64,000 nt of DNA. Origin: an uncultured Porphyromonadaceae bacterium (GTDB lineage Bacteria > Bacteroidota > Bacteroidia > Bacteroidales > Muribaculaceae). Below are positions 24,247 through 32,543 of the stretch, piece by piece; the stretch's first letter is position 1, and every line of letters begins with the position of its first letter. The translations under genes and the position numbers were made by a program. Location of the stretch: assembly GCA_900545955.1 (NCBI GenBank), contig URAU01000002.1, positions 1 to 64,000 on the forward strand. Direction: 5' to 3'. The notes under the pieces were generated by a model. It searched no databases and had not been told where the DNA came from. It saw only the letters and a program-made list of their open reading frames with translations.

Positions 24247-26289
24247 ATGACGAAGAACTTCAAACGTACGCTCGTTACGACCGCCCTCCCCTATGCAAAC
24301 GGCCCTGTACACATCGGCCATCTGGCCGGCGTATATGTGCCCGCCGACATCTATACCCGCTTTCTGCGCCTGCGCGGCGAGGATGTGGTGATGATCGGAG
24401 GCTCCGACGAGCATGGTGTGCCCATCACGATCAAGGCCAAAAAAGAGGGTGTTACCCCCCAGGATATCGTTGACCGCTACCACAAAATCATCAAGGATTC
24501 GTTTGAGGGTCTCGGCATCAGTTTCGACATCTATTCGCGCACTACTTCTTCCATCCACGAGGCCACGGCGTCGGAGTTCTTCCGCCGTCTGTACGACAAC
24601 GGCCAATTCGTGGAGAAGACGTCGATGCAGCTTTTCGACGAGAAGGCCAACCAGTTTCTGGCCGACCGCTACGTGACGGGCGAATGCCCCCACTGCCACA
24701 ATCTGAACGCCTACGGCGACCAGTGTGAGGCGTGCGGGTCGTCGCTCAACGCCACCGACCTGATCAATCCCAAGAGCGCCATCACGGGCAACACACCGGT
24801 GCTGAAGGAGACGAAGCACTGGTATCTGCCGCTCGACCGCTGGGAGGGTGCGCTGAGCCGCTGGATTCTCGAGGGGCACAAGGAATGGAAAACGAACGTC
24901 TACGGCCAGTGCAAGTCGTGGATCGACCTGGGTCTGCAGCCCCGCGCCGTAAGCCGCGATCTCGACTGGGGCGTGCCCGTTCCGGTGGAAGGGGCCGACG
25001 GCAAGGTGCTCTACGTATGGTTCGACGCCCCGATCGGCTATATCTCCAACACCAAGGAACTGCTGCCCGACTCATGGGAGAAATACTGGAAGGACCCCGA
25101 GACCCGCATCATAAACTTCATCGGCAAGGACAACATTGTGTTCCATTGCATCATCTTCCCGGCGATGCTCATGGCCTACGGCGACGGCTACCAGCTGCCC
25201 GACAACGTGCCTGCGATGGAATTCCTCAACCTCGAGGGCGACAAAATCTCTACCTCGCGCAACTGGGCCATCTGGCTCCACGAGTACCTGCAGGATTTCC
25301 CCGGCAAGCAGGACGTATTGCGCTACGTGCTGACGGCCAACGCCCCCGAGACGAAAGACAACGATTTCACCTGGCGCGACTTCCAGAACCGCAACAATTC
25401 GGAGCTTGTGGCCATATTCGGCAACTTCGTGAACCGCGCCGTGGTGCTCACCCACAAATATTTCGACGGCACCGTGCCGGCCGCCGGCACCCTCGAGGAG
25501 GCCGACAAGGCCGCACTGGCTGAAATCGCCGATACCTGCGGCCGCCTGACCGAAAACCTCGAGAACTTCCACTTCCGCGAAGCTCTGAAGGAGGCGATGA
25601 ACATTGCCCGCACAGGCAACCGCTACCTGCAGGAGACCGAGCCATGGAAGGTGGCCAAGACCGACATGGCCCGCACGGCCACCATTCTCAACACGGCCCT
25701 GCAGATCTGCGCCAACCTGGCTGTCGCCTTCGAGCCGTTCCTCCCCTTCTCGGCCGGAAAACTGAGCCGGATGCTCGGTCTGACCGACCTGAAATGGGCC
25801 GACCTGGGCCGCGCCGACCTCATCGCCGCCGGGAGCACCATCGGGCAGCCCGAACTGCTCTTCGAGAAAATCGAGGACGACACCATCCAGGCGCAACTCG
25901 ACCGCCTGGCCCGCATAAAGGAGGAGAACAAGCTCAACAGCTGGAAGCCTGCGCCGCAGCTCCCCGACGTGGCTTTCGACGATTTCCTCAAGACCGACAT
26001 CCGCGTAGGCACCGTGAAGGAATGCAAACGCGTGCCCAAGGCCGACAAACTCCTTCAGTTCCTCATCGACGACGGCATGGGCGACCGCACCATAGTGAGC
26101 GGAATCGCCAAATACTACAATCCTGAGGATCTGGTAGGCAAGCAGGTATGCTTCGTGGCCAATTTCGCTCCGCGCAAGCTCAAGGGAGTCGAAAGCCAGG
26201 GAATGATTCTCTCGGCCGAGAACCCCGACGGCTCGCTGACAGTAATCGGCCCGACAGGTGCCGTTCAGCCCGGAGCGCAGGTAAAATAG
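24247..26289 (+). CDS. metG: Methionyl-tRNA synthetase
   Basis: MetRS charges tRNA-Met. The 680-residue product has the class I HIGH signature in GPVHIGHLAG (residues about 18-27) and a zinc-binding knuckle CPHC-x-CEAC starting at Cys147. The KMSKS-type loop appears as DKISTSRNW near 333. The C-terminal tRNA-binding (EMAP-II-like) domain starts about 580 (FDDFLKTDIRVGTVKEC), so this is the long form found in Bacteroidota. An in-frame TTG upstream at 24223 was rejected in favour of the ATG directly before TKNFKRTLVTTALPYANG. Transcribed alone from the -7 box at 24166. Confidence 0.97.
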   Translation: MTKNFKRTLVTTALPYANGPVHIGHLAGVYVPADIYTRFLRLRGEDVVMIGGSDEHGVPITIKAKKEGVTPQDIVDRYHKIIKDSFEGLGISFDIYSRTTSSIHEATASEFFRRLYDNGQFVEKTSMQLFDEKANQFLADRYVTGECPHCHNLNAYGDQCEACGSSLNATDLINPKSAITGNTPVLKETKHWYLPLDRWEGALSRWILEGHKEWKTNVYGQCKSWIDLGLQPRAVSRDLDWGVPVPVEGADGKVLYVWFDAPIGYISNTKELLPDSWEKYWKDPETRIINFIGKDNIVFHCIIFPAMLMAYGDGYQLPDNVPAMEFLNLEGDKISTSRNWAIWLHEYLQDFPGKQDVLRYVLTANAPETKDNDFTWRDFQNRNNSELVAIFGNFVNRAVVLTHKYFDGTVPAAGTLEEADKAALAEIADTCGRLTENLENFHFREALKEAMNIARTGNRYLQETEPWKVAKTDMARTATILNTALQICANLAVAFEPFLPFSAGKLSRMLGLTDLKWADLGRADLIAAGSTIGQPELLFEKIEDDTIQAQLDRLARIKEENKLNSWKPAPQLPDVAFDDFLKTDIRVGTVKECKRVPKADKLLQFLIDDGMGDRTIVSGIAKYYNPEDLVGKQVCFVANFAPRKLKGVESQGMILSAENPDGSLTVIGPTGAVQPGAQVK

Positions 26290-26299
26290 CGGAGTGGAT

Positions 26300-26354
26300 A
26301 TAGGGCTTATCAGACCCTATATAATAAGCCCTATGGGGCCTATAGGCCCTATAT
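26300..26354. repeat. Palindromic TAGGGCTTAT/ATAAGCCCTA repeat after metG
   Basis: ATAGGGCTTAT (26300-26310) is the reverse complement of ATAAGCCCTAT (26324-26334), followed by a second palindrome GGGGCCTATAGGCCC. Its units resemble the 9-bp arrays elsewhere in the window. It may act as the metG terminator, but there is no T-run. Confidence 0.55.
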
Positions 26355-26395
26355 AATTCACGGATTCAAGTTTCTGATTTTTTGTAGTATTGAAA

Positions 26396-27436
26396 ATGAG
26401 CGAAAAACGTCCGCGCATCCTTATAATCTATACCGGCGGTACGATAGGAATGATTGAGGACCCGGCCACGGGTACCCTCAAGCCATTCGATTTCAACCAC
26501 CTTATAGACAACGTGCCAAAAATCCGCATGCTCGACTACGACATCGAGCACATACAGTTCGAGCATCCCATCGACTCATCCGACATCAATCCGGCTCACT
26601 GGGAGCAGATTGCGAGGCATATCGGGCAGAACTACGAGAAGTTCGACGGATTCGTGGTACTCCACGGCACAGACACCATGGCCTTTACGGCCTCGGCGCT
26701 CAGCTTCATGCTCGAAAATCTCAGCAAGCCCGTGATAATCACCGGCTCGCAGCTCCCCATCGGCGAGGTGCGCACCGACGGCGAGGAAAACCTCATCACG
26801 GCTCTGCAGATTGCCGCCGAGCGCGACCCGGTCAACGGCGAGCCGATGGTGCAGGAGGTTGCCATACTTTTCGAGAATTATCTGTGGCGCGGCAACCGGT
26901 CGACCAAGATGAGCGCCGACAATTTCAATGCCTTCAAGAGCAACAATTACCCCTCTCTGGCAAAAATCGGCCTGTCGATCCACTACAATCACGACGCACT
27001 CTGGCGCGTGCGCGAGAAGCGTCCGCTTATTCTCCACACGGGGATGAAGTCCACCGTAATAGTAGTGTATGTGCATCCCGGCATCACTGAGGCATCGCTG
27101 CGCCAGCAGCTGGCCACGCCGGGCACACAGGGTGTGATTCTCCTGACCTACGGCGCCGGCAACGCTCCTACGGAGGAATGGTTCCAGCAGGCTGTGAAAG
27201 ATGCGGTGGAAAGCGGCAAAGTGGTAATCAACGTGACGCAATGCCCCAACGGAAGCGTGCATCAGAAGCGCTACTATACAGGCAATATCCTGGAGCGCGC
27301 AGGGGTGATTTCAGGCCACGACCTCACCACCGAGGCCGCCCTTACAAAGCTTATGTTTCTTTTCGGCACAGGGATTTCTGCCGGCCAGGTGGCCCGCAGC
27401 ATGAAGCATCCGCTCTGCGGCGAGATGACAATCTGA
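26396..27436 (+). CDS. ansA: Type I L-asparaginase
   Basis: The enzyme hydrolyses asparagine to aspartate and ammonia. The 346-residue product has no signal peptide and is therefore the cytoplasmic type I form. The first catalytic Thr is in LIIYTGGTIGM (near residue 15), and the second active-site motif HGTDTMAF is near 88, with TDGEENLITAL and the conserved NVTQCPNGSV further on. A TTG at 26390 adds two residues; the ATG at 26396 was chosen. It is convergent with the DUF4491 gene. Confidence 0.92.
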   Translation: MSEKRPRILIIYTGGTIGMIEDPATGTLKPFDFNHLIDNVPKIRMLDYDIEHIQFEHPIDSSDINPAHWEQIARHIGQNYEKFDGFVVLHGTDTMAFTASALSFMLENLSKPVIITGSQLPIGEVRTDGEENLITALQIAAERDPVNGEPMVQEVAILFENYLWRGNRSTKMSADNFNAFKSNNYPSLAKIGLSIHYNHDALWRVREKRPLILHTGMKSTVIVVYVHPGITEASLRQQLATPGTQGVILLTYGAGNAPTEEWFQQAVKDAVESGKVVINVTQCPNGSVHQKRYYTGNILERAGVISGHDLTTEAALTKLMFLFGTGISAGQVARSMKHPLCGEMTI

Positions 27437-27462
27437 CCCGATTGCTGCGGCACCGACAAGCC

Positions 27463-27771
27463 TTAATCGAGGTCCCGGCGCTTTGGATTGGCGGGGAACC
27501 ATCCCTTGGCCACCCGCTCGCGCTGCTCGAAAATCTCCTTGATGGTCCAGAACGACGAGAAAGCAAGCACACCAAGAAGCGTCTGCCATATAATGGCCTC
27601 GACAAACAGCGACGCCACCACCGCCGCAAGGCCCAGAACAAGGAACCACCACCAGCAGCGGGTGCCGAACCAATAATAGAATTTCACTACCACAGGGTGG
27701 AAAATGCCGATTATCAGGAATGTGGCCATGCCAAGGAGCAGGCCGGTAAAATGCAGTCCGGAGAAATCCAT
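27463..27771 (-). CDS. DUF4491 family small membrane protein
   Basis: The 102-residue product has three hydrophobic segments (about 5-22, 30-55 with GTRCWWWFLVLGLAAVVAS, 60-80) and a basic C-terminus (NPKRRDLD). FHPVVVKFYYWFGTRCWW is characteristic of DUF4491, a small inner-membrane family of Bacteroidota and Firmicutes without known function. It lies 70 nt downstream of the N-acetylmuramidase gene and may be co-transcribed with it; three 18-bp repeats occupy the gap. Confidence 0.75.
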   Translation of the reverse strand: MDFSGLHFTGLLLGMATFLIIGIFHPVVVKFYYWFGTRCWWWFLVLGLAAVVASLFVEAIIWQTLLGVLAFSSFWTIKEIFEQRERVAKGWFPANPKRRDLD

Positions 27772-27786
27772 AGGATATTACTTTAA

Positions 27787-27840
27787 TCTACAATAAGGAG
27801 GGAATTTACAATAAGGAGTGAATTTACAACAAGGAGGTGC
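27787..27840. repeat. Three tandem 18-bp repeats
   Basis: TCTACAATAAGGAGGGAA, TTTACAATAAGGAGTGAA and TTTACAACAAGGAGGTGC follow each other exactly. The last unit runs into a hairpin AGGAGGTGCGC/GCGCGCCTCCT (27832-27859) that overlaps the 3' end of the next gene. Confidence 0.8.
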
Positions 27841-27841
27841 G

Positions 27842-28786
27842 CTATCTGCGCGCCTCCTGATTTTTATATTTGCGGTAGGCCGACGCCAGACGCGTATGGT
27901 AGCCGCGCGCCTTGGCCTTGGGCCCGTTGTAGCGCAGGGCAAATTTAAGCCACTGATGCTGCCGGATAGGTTCGACCAGGCCGTTACTCTCGATAAAGCG
28001 GGCGAACAGCTCAAGTTGGTCGCGCTCGGAGCGGCTCATGAGAGCGACGAATTCCTCGATATTGTCGCACCCGCATTTACGCCAGTTGAACCCTCCGATC
28101 TGAAACATCCCCCAGAAACAGCTCTCCACGCCCAGAGGCTTGCAGATTTTCGCGGCGGCCTCCAGACGCGCATACTGCGCACCCTGATAGGAGCCATATT
28201 TGGCCCGGTCGGGTTTGCGGAAAATTACCGGGGAGCTCTTGCGGGCCTTTTCGAGCGACACTCCGCGCCTGCGTGCAAACTGCTGGAACATCGAGAGGTC
28301 GAAGTTGATAAGCGGTTTGCCGGGCTTCCAGAAACCCTTGTGGGAGGGTCCCGCCTCGATATCGACTACAGCCTTGATGGCTGCGGTCTCCACGCCGAGT
28401 TCCTCGGCTATGGTGCGGTAGTCGTCGTCGGTGAGACGGAGATAGCGGCTGTCGGTGGCCGGATTGTGGAAATGGAACAATGCGGTATCCGCCCATGCCA
28501 CAGGGTCGACATCGGGCACTTCCTCAACAATCGTGCGGAAAGGTAGCTCGACCTCCTCGAGATCGGTGGTGTCGACGGCGGCTGCCAGCAGGGAGATTGC
28601 CGACTGGGCCGGGAGAGCGGCCTGCCGGGATTCCATGGAATCGGCCGGAGCGGCCGAAGGAGCGGGATGCGCGGATGCGCGGCGCGTGTCGGCATAAGAA
28701 GTGAAAATGCTCCCGGCCAGCAGAAGTGAGGCCGGGAACATTATGGATAGCGCAGCGCTGATTTTGTGGGAATTACCCATAAGCAT
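27842..28786 (-). CDS. Secreted N-acetylmuramidase family protein
   Basis: The 314-residue product has an N-terminal hydrophobic signal (about 10-30) and a Ser/Ala/Pro-rich linker. The N-acetylmuramidase domain (pfam11860-type) begins near 140: DDYRTIAEELGVETAAIKAVVDIEAG with the likely catalytic Glu in VDIEAGPS, then KPLINFDLSMFQQFA, CFWGMFQIGGFNW and FALRYNGPKAKARGYHTRLA. These are the family hallmarks. It should cleave glycan strands of peptidoglycan in the periplasm; a free-standing housekeeping copy rather than a phage lysin is suggested by the signal peptide and core-gene neighbours. Confidence 0.83.
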   Translation of the reverse strand: MLMGNSHKISAALSIMFPASLLLAGSIFTSYADTRRASAHPAPSAAPADSMESRQAALPAQSAISLLAAAVDTTDLEEVELPFRTIVEEVPDVDPVAWADTALFHFHNPATDSRYLRLTDDDYRTIAEELGVETAAIKAVVDIEAGPSHKGFWKPGKPLINFDLSMFQQFARRRGVSLEKARKSSPVIFRKPDRAKYGSYQGAQYARLEAAAKICKPLGVESCFWGMFQIGGFNWRKCGCDNIEEFVALMSRSERDQLELFARFIESNGLVEPIRQHQWLKFALRYNGPKAKARGYHTRLASAYRKYKNQEARR

Positions 28787-28835
28787 CAGTGGTTAGGTTT
28801 AAGGTGGAGAAAGAGAGGTGAAGGCTGGCGACCGC

Positions 28836-30296
28836 TTATTTGTGGAGGTCGGCCACCTTCTCGATAGTGCGGCGGAGCTGACCCCAGAAGCGCTCTACGG
28901 CGGGAATGTGCATGCGCTCGGAGGGAGAATGCACGTCGCGCAGTGTCGGGCCGAACGATACCATGTCGAGGCCGGGATAGTTCTGCTGGAAGAGCGAGCA
29001 CTCCAGGCCGGCGTGGATTGCCTTGATGGCGGGACGCTTACCGTAAAGCTCCTCGTAGGCATCGGAAGCCAGACGCATCACGGTGGAATCGAGGTTGGGC
29101 GTCCATGCAGGGTAGCCTTCGCCATGCTCTACGGTAGCGCCGGCGAGAGTGAATACGGCCTCGACCTGGTCGGCGATGTCGAATTTACGCGAATCGACGC
29201 TGGAGCGCTGGGAGGTGGTGACGAGGATGCGGCCGCCGTCGGCCATCTTGACGGATGCGAGGTTGGTGGAAGTCTCTACGAGGCCTTCGATGTCGCGGCT
29301 CATGGAAACCACTCCGTGGGGGGCGCAGTAGAGCGCAAGGATGAGATTGCGCGAGGTGGCGCTGTCGACGGTGAAATCGGGCTTGTCGACGCTGTCGAGC
29401 GAAAGTTTGAGGGTCGTCTCCAGCCCCTTGTATTCCTTCTCTATGTCGGCCACATACTGATTGAAGGCGATGCGGACATCCTCCTTCTTCGAAGTGTGGA
29501 CACCGAATACCACGTGGGCCGCACGCGGAATGGCGTTGCGGAGGTTGCCGCCGTCGATTTCGCAAATCTCGACTTCGCCTTTCTTCATGAGGTTGAAGAG
29601 GAAGCGGGCCACGAGCTTGTTGGCATTGGCGCGTCCGAGATGGATGTCGCCTCCGGAGTGGCCTCCGAGGCCGTCGCGCACGTCGAACTTGAAGTAATGG
29701 AAGTCGGCCGGGGCGAAGGAGCGGCTGTAGTGGAAAGTGGCCACGGTGTCGATGCCGCCGGCGCAACCTACGAACACCTCGGCGTCGTCTTCGGAGTCGA
29801 GGTTGATGAGCATGGTGCCGGTGAGCTCGCCTTTCTCAAGATTGTTGGCGCCGGTCATGCCGGTCTCCTCGTCCATGGTGATGAGCACTTCGAGCGGACC
29901 GTGAACCAGGTCGGGATCGGTAAGAGCGGCCAGAGCGGCAGCCACGCCGATGCCGTTGTCGGCGCCGAGGGTAGTTCCGTCGGCGCGCACCCACTCGCCG
30001 TCGACGATGGTATGGATCGGTGTGGTGGTGAAGTCGAAACTCTTGTCGTTGCTCTCGCATACCATATCCATGTGGCCCTGGAGGATGAGCGTGGGAGCGT
30101 TCTCATGGCCGGGAGTGGCGGGTTTACGGAGAATCACGTTGCCGATGCGGTCGGCATGGGCATCGATGCCGTGAGTTTTGGCATAGTCGAGAATGAACTG
30201 ACGTATTTTCTCCTCCTTCTTGGAGGGGCGGGGGATTTTGGTGATTTCATCGAAAATCCCGAAGACAGCCTTGGGCTGAAGGTCTTTTACTTGCAT
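28836..30296 (-). CDS. pepD: Aminoacyl-histidine dipeptidase (peptidase M20C, PepD)
   Basis: PepD is a cytoplasmic metallo-dipeptidase of broad specificity. The 486-residue product contains the two-metal M20 motifs LILQGHMDMVCE (His/Asp near 80), GADNGIGVAAALA (bridging Asp near 118) and TMDEETGMTGA (catalytic Glu-Glu near 148), a lid domain with GGHSGGDIHLGRANA near 225, and the C-terminal HAGLECSLF near 430. The length and start (MQVKDLQPKAVFGIFDEITKIPRPS) are standard. Confidence 0.93.
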   Translation of the reverse strand: MQVKDLQPKAVFGIFDEITKIPRPSKKEEKIRQFILDYAKTHGIDAHADRIGNVILRKPATPGHENAPTLILQGHMDMVCESNDKSFDFTTTPIHTIVDGEWVRADGTTLGADNGIGVAAALAALTDPDLVHGPLEVLITMDEETGMTGANNLEKGELTGTMLINLDSEDDAEVFVGCAGGIDTVATFHYSRSFAPADFHYFKFDVRDGLGGHSGGDIHLGRANANKLVARFLFNLMKKGEVEICEIDGGNLRNAIPRAAHVVFGVHTSKKEDVRIAFNQYVADIEKEYKGLETTLKLSLDSVDKPDFTVDSATSRNLILALYCAPHGVVSMSRDIEGLVETSTNLASVKMADGGRILVTTSQRSSVDSRKFDIADQVEAVFTLAGATVEHGEGYPAWTPNLDSTVMRLASDAYEELYGKRPAIKAIHAGLECSLFQQNYPGLDMVSFGPTLRDVHSPSERMHIPAVERFWGQLRRTIEKVADLHK

Positions 30297-30323
30297 GTTC
30301 GGGTGGTGTTATAATGTTTTTTT

Positions 30324-30368
30324 GATGTGGCTGATGTAACTGATGTTGCAGATGTGGCTGATGTAATA
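30324..30368. repeat. 9-bp-period array (GATGTnnCn type)
   Basis: Units gtggctgat, gtaactgat, gttgcagat, gtggctgat, gtaataag follow one another between the divergent genes pepD (minus) and the small membrane protein (plus). The rest of 30369-30486 shows no gene. Confidence 0.75.
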
Positions 30369-30486
30369 AGCCAGAGAGCGTTTAAAATAAGTTTGAGAAT
30401 GGAAAAATCTGTTAAAAGATATGCTTTCTCACCCCCTAAGTTACAAAATAAAATTTACTTATGGCGAAAAATCAAGCTATGTTTCC

Positions 30487-30494
30487 TATATTTG
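30487..30494 (+). promoter_or_regulatory. -7 box for the small membrane protein/OmpH pair
   Basis: TATATTTG, about 90 nt before the ATG at 30585. Confidence 0.5.
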
Positions 30495-30584
30495 CGCAGT
30501 CAACGCGGCGGAGAGCCTGCCTTTTCCTCCGCAAAAGGAAGAAAACAGACCATACACGTATCCCACCTTCTGAGCCCCGTGCAT

Positions 30585-30725
30585 ATGAAGCTCATAGCAA
30601 TATCAATCGGATTGATAGCCCTGGCCGTATTGCTGCTCGGCGTGAAGGCGCTCTTCGTAAGAGGCGGGAAGTTTCCGGAGGGTCATTCCCATGACCTGAA
30701 GGAGATAGCAAGGAAAAAGAAATAA
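30585..30725 (+). CDS. Small single-pass membrane protein, conserved in Bacteroidales
   Basis: A 46-residue protein: one hydrophobic helix (ISIGLIALAVLLLGVKALFV) followed by GGKFPEGHSHDLKEIARKKK. The same layout, with a VKALFV-type helix end and GGKFP motif, is common in short Bacteroidales proteins labelled only as membrane or secreted protein. The longer open frame starting at 30327 reads through the 9-bp repeat array and the promoter, so this internal ATG is the likely start. Function unknown. It precedes the OmpH-like gene by 22 nt. Confidence 0.65.
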   Translation: MKLIAISIGLIALAVLLLGVKALFVRGGKFPEGHSHDLKEIARKKK

Positions 30726-30747
30726 AAAACAACACCATAAAAAACGC

Positions 30748-31386
30748 ATGAAAAAAACAGCCTACGCTGCAGCCGCACTTGCAGCCGTAATGATTTCCGC
30801 ATGCTCAGGCAATGAAAAGAAAGCCGATGCAGAAAAGACGGAAAAGAAAACGGTGAAGGTGGAATCCGAATCGTTTGAACCCACCACCAATATCCGCTAC
30901 TACAATATGGACTCGGTGATGGCCAACTACGAGCTTGTGAAGACCTTCAACGAAGCCAATCTGCGCACCATGACCGAGCTTCAGAACGCCCAGCGCTCGC
31001 GCGAAGGCGAACTCAACCGCCTTGCCGCCTCGATTCAGCAGAAGATGCAGAACAACGGCTACCTCTCGGAGGCATCGTACAACGCCGACGTGGCCGAACT
31101 CAACAAAAAGCAGCAGGCCGCCCAGAACTACCTCGGTTCGCTCCAGCAGCGCGCTCAGGAAGACGCCCTGCGCCAGCAGGAAGAGTTTATTGACTCGCTC
31201 AACAATTTCCTTGCCGAATACAACAAGACCCGCCACTACGACGCCATCCTTCTCTACGCTCCGGGCGAGCTCTTCAACCCTGCGCTCGACATCACCAACG
31301 ACATAATCGAGGGCCTGAACGCAAAATATAAGAAAGCAAATCCCGCCAAGGCCGAGGAAAAGGCCGACGACGCCACGAAAAAGTAA
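30748..31386 (+). CDS. OmpH/Skp-family periplasmic chaperone-like lipoprotein
   Basis: The 212-residue product has a lipobox (AVMISAC, Cys18), a Lys/Glu-rich linker, and an OmpH/Skp domain: IRYYNMDSVMANYELVK, then a long coiled coil (about 75-150, with RSREGELNRLAASIQQKMQNNG and QQRAQEDALRQQEEF) and the end segment HYDAILLYAPGELFNPALDITNDII. Skp-type proteins hold unfolded outer-membrane proteins in the periplasm; lipidation is usual for several Bacteroidota copies. Confidence 0.85.
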   Translation: MKKTAYAAAALAAVMISACSGNEKKADAEKTEKKTVKVESESFEPTTNIRYYNMDSVMANYELVKTFNEANLRTMTELQNAQRSREGELNRLAASIQQKMQNNGYLSEASYNADVAELNKKQQAAQNYLGSLQQRAQEDALRQQEEFIDSLNNFLAEYNKTRHYDAILLYAPGELFNPALDITNDIIEGLNAKYKKANPAKAEEKADDATKK

Positions 31387-31592
31387 GCCGCTCCGAGGTG
31401 CCCCAAAGGGTCTGTTGTCATCATGGCCTCATTCCTTTCAGCCACCAGACGCTATAAGGTAGGGCGGCCGCCAGAGGCCGAATGAGGCTTTTAAAGGCCA
31501 CAGAAAGCCCCTTGAAACGCGGCTTCGGAAAGAAAATCCACGGATTTTTGAAAAAATTTCAGAAAATATTTTGCGGAATCGAAAAAGGTTAC

Positions 31593-31600
31593 TAACTTTG
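31593..31600 (+). promoter_or_regulatory. -7 box for tRNA-Asp
   Basis: TAACTTTG, 91 nt before the tRNA. Confidence 0.55.
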
Positions 31601-31691
31601 CATCCGCAAACGGGAAGAAAGCCAAACCCCAACCGAGCCGAGCGAGGCCGGCGGCTTACAAAAACCTCCCGCCAAGCATCAAAATTCTTCT

Positions 31692-31765
31692 GGTGCGGTA
31701 GTTCAGTCGGTTAGAATACCGGCCTGTCACGCCGGGGGTCGCGAGTTCGAGTCTCGTCCGCACCG
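31692..31765 (+). tRNA. tRNA-Asp (GTC)
   Basis: The 74-nt cloverleaf has acceptor GGTGCGG/CCGCACC, anticodon stem CCGGC/GCCGG with loop CTGTCAC (anticodon GTC) and T arm GCGAG-TTCGAGT-CTCGT. A discriminator G follows; CCA is not encoded. Confidence 0.95.
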
Positions 31766-31779
31766 CAGGAGAGAGAGGA

Positions 31780-31827
31780 GAATGAGTAATTAATAAGCTT
31801 CGGCTTATGGTTACTCATTCTTTTTTA
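31780..31827 (+). terminator. Intrinsic terminator after tRNA-Asp
   Basis: GAATGAGTAA...AAGC-TTCG-GCTT...TTACTCATTC is a long stem with a tetraloop, followed by TTTTTT. Confidence 0.85.
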
Positions 31828-31982
31828 TATCCATATCGGAGCCGAGCGGGATAAAGCGGAGGAACTCCCAGGCACGGCGGGAGGGAATGAGCCGGGCTGA
31901 AGCCCGGAGCGCAAACAAATCAGAGCCAGCCGTAAAAGAAGGCGCTTAAAAGAGAGGGGGGGTAAACAGAGGGATTGTTGCT

Positions 31983-32124
31983 GAGAGAATAAAAGAGGGG
32001 GATGAACCGAGAGATTGGAAGTAGGGCTTTGGTCGAGAGATTGGATGAGAGAAGCCGGATGAGAGATTGGAAGAGAGGAGCTGGCTGAGAGATTGGAATC
32101 GGGAATCTGACTGAAGAGGGCGGA
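31983..32124. repeat. 26-bp-period tandem repeat
   Basis: The core GAGAGATTGGA recurs at 32009, 32035, 32061 and 32087, exactly 26 bp apart, with weaker copies at 31983 and 32113. Between cores the sequence diverges. No gene is visible in 31828-32543; open frames here are low-complexity. Confidence 0.8.
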
Positions 32125-32296
32125 AAAGCGGGAAGAGTAAAAAAGTAGAGAATTAGGAGGGGTAAGAAAACATAAGAAGCAAAAAAAGGATTGGATGGAA
32201 ACATCTGGAAGAGAGATTTGTTAATGCTTTTGGTTAAACATGGTTAAACTCGCGGTAAATATGACAAAAATCATATTTCGTGATTTGAAAAGTGAG

Positions 32297-32304
32297 TAAT
32301 TTTG
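32297..32304 (+). promoter_or_regulatory. -7 box for the RND efflux operon
   Basis: TAATTTTG, 240 nt before the adaptor-gene ATG. The long leader also holds a REP-like palindrome (32377) and a near-direct repeat GACTGACTggccAACTGAG / GACTGACTAACTGAG (32453-32500) that could be a regulator site. Confidence 0.5.
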
Positions 32305-32376
32305 CAATCGTTTAGATTGGGGGATGTTATGCGCGTGCGGATGCAGGTTGCCCGATGGATTTTTTCGGACAACGGC

Positions 32377-32401
32377 GGATGCACCAGCGTGCATCCCTAC
32401 A
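32377..32401. repeat. REP-like palindrome in the efflux-operon leader
   Basis: GGATGCAC-CAGC-GTGCATCC followed by CTACA; same family as the copies near 13.1 and 60.2 kb. Confidence 0.8.
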
Positions 32402-32543
32402 AGATGACGATAATCCCAGAGGGGAATGGAGTCGGAAATCCCTCCAAAGTAGACTGACTGGCCAACTGAGAAATAAATATCAAGTTGACTGACTAACTGA
32501 GAAAATAAACTACAATAGGTAAAATAAATTAAACAAGCAGAAA

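Noticed and set aside
31692..31765. tRNA-Asp as an attachment site of an integrated element
   Set aside because: No integrase gene and no second copy of the tRNA 3' end was noticed in the window.
31920..32204. A 94-codon minus-strand frame over the 26-bp repeat
   Set aside because: Low-complexity Pro/Ser/Phe sequence produced by the purine-rich repeat; no gene support.
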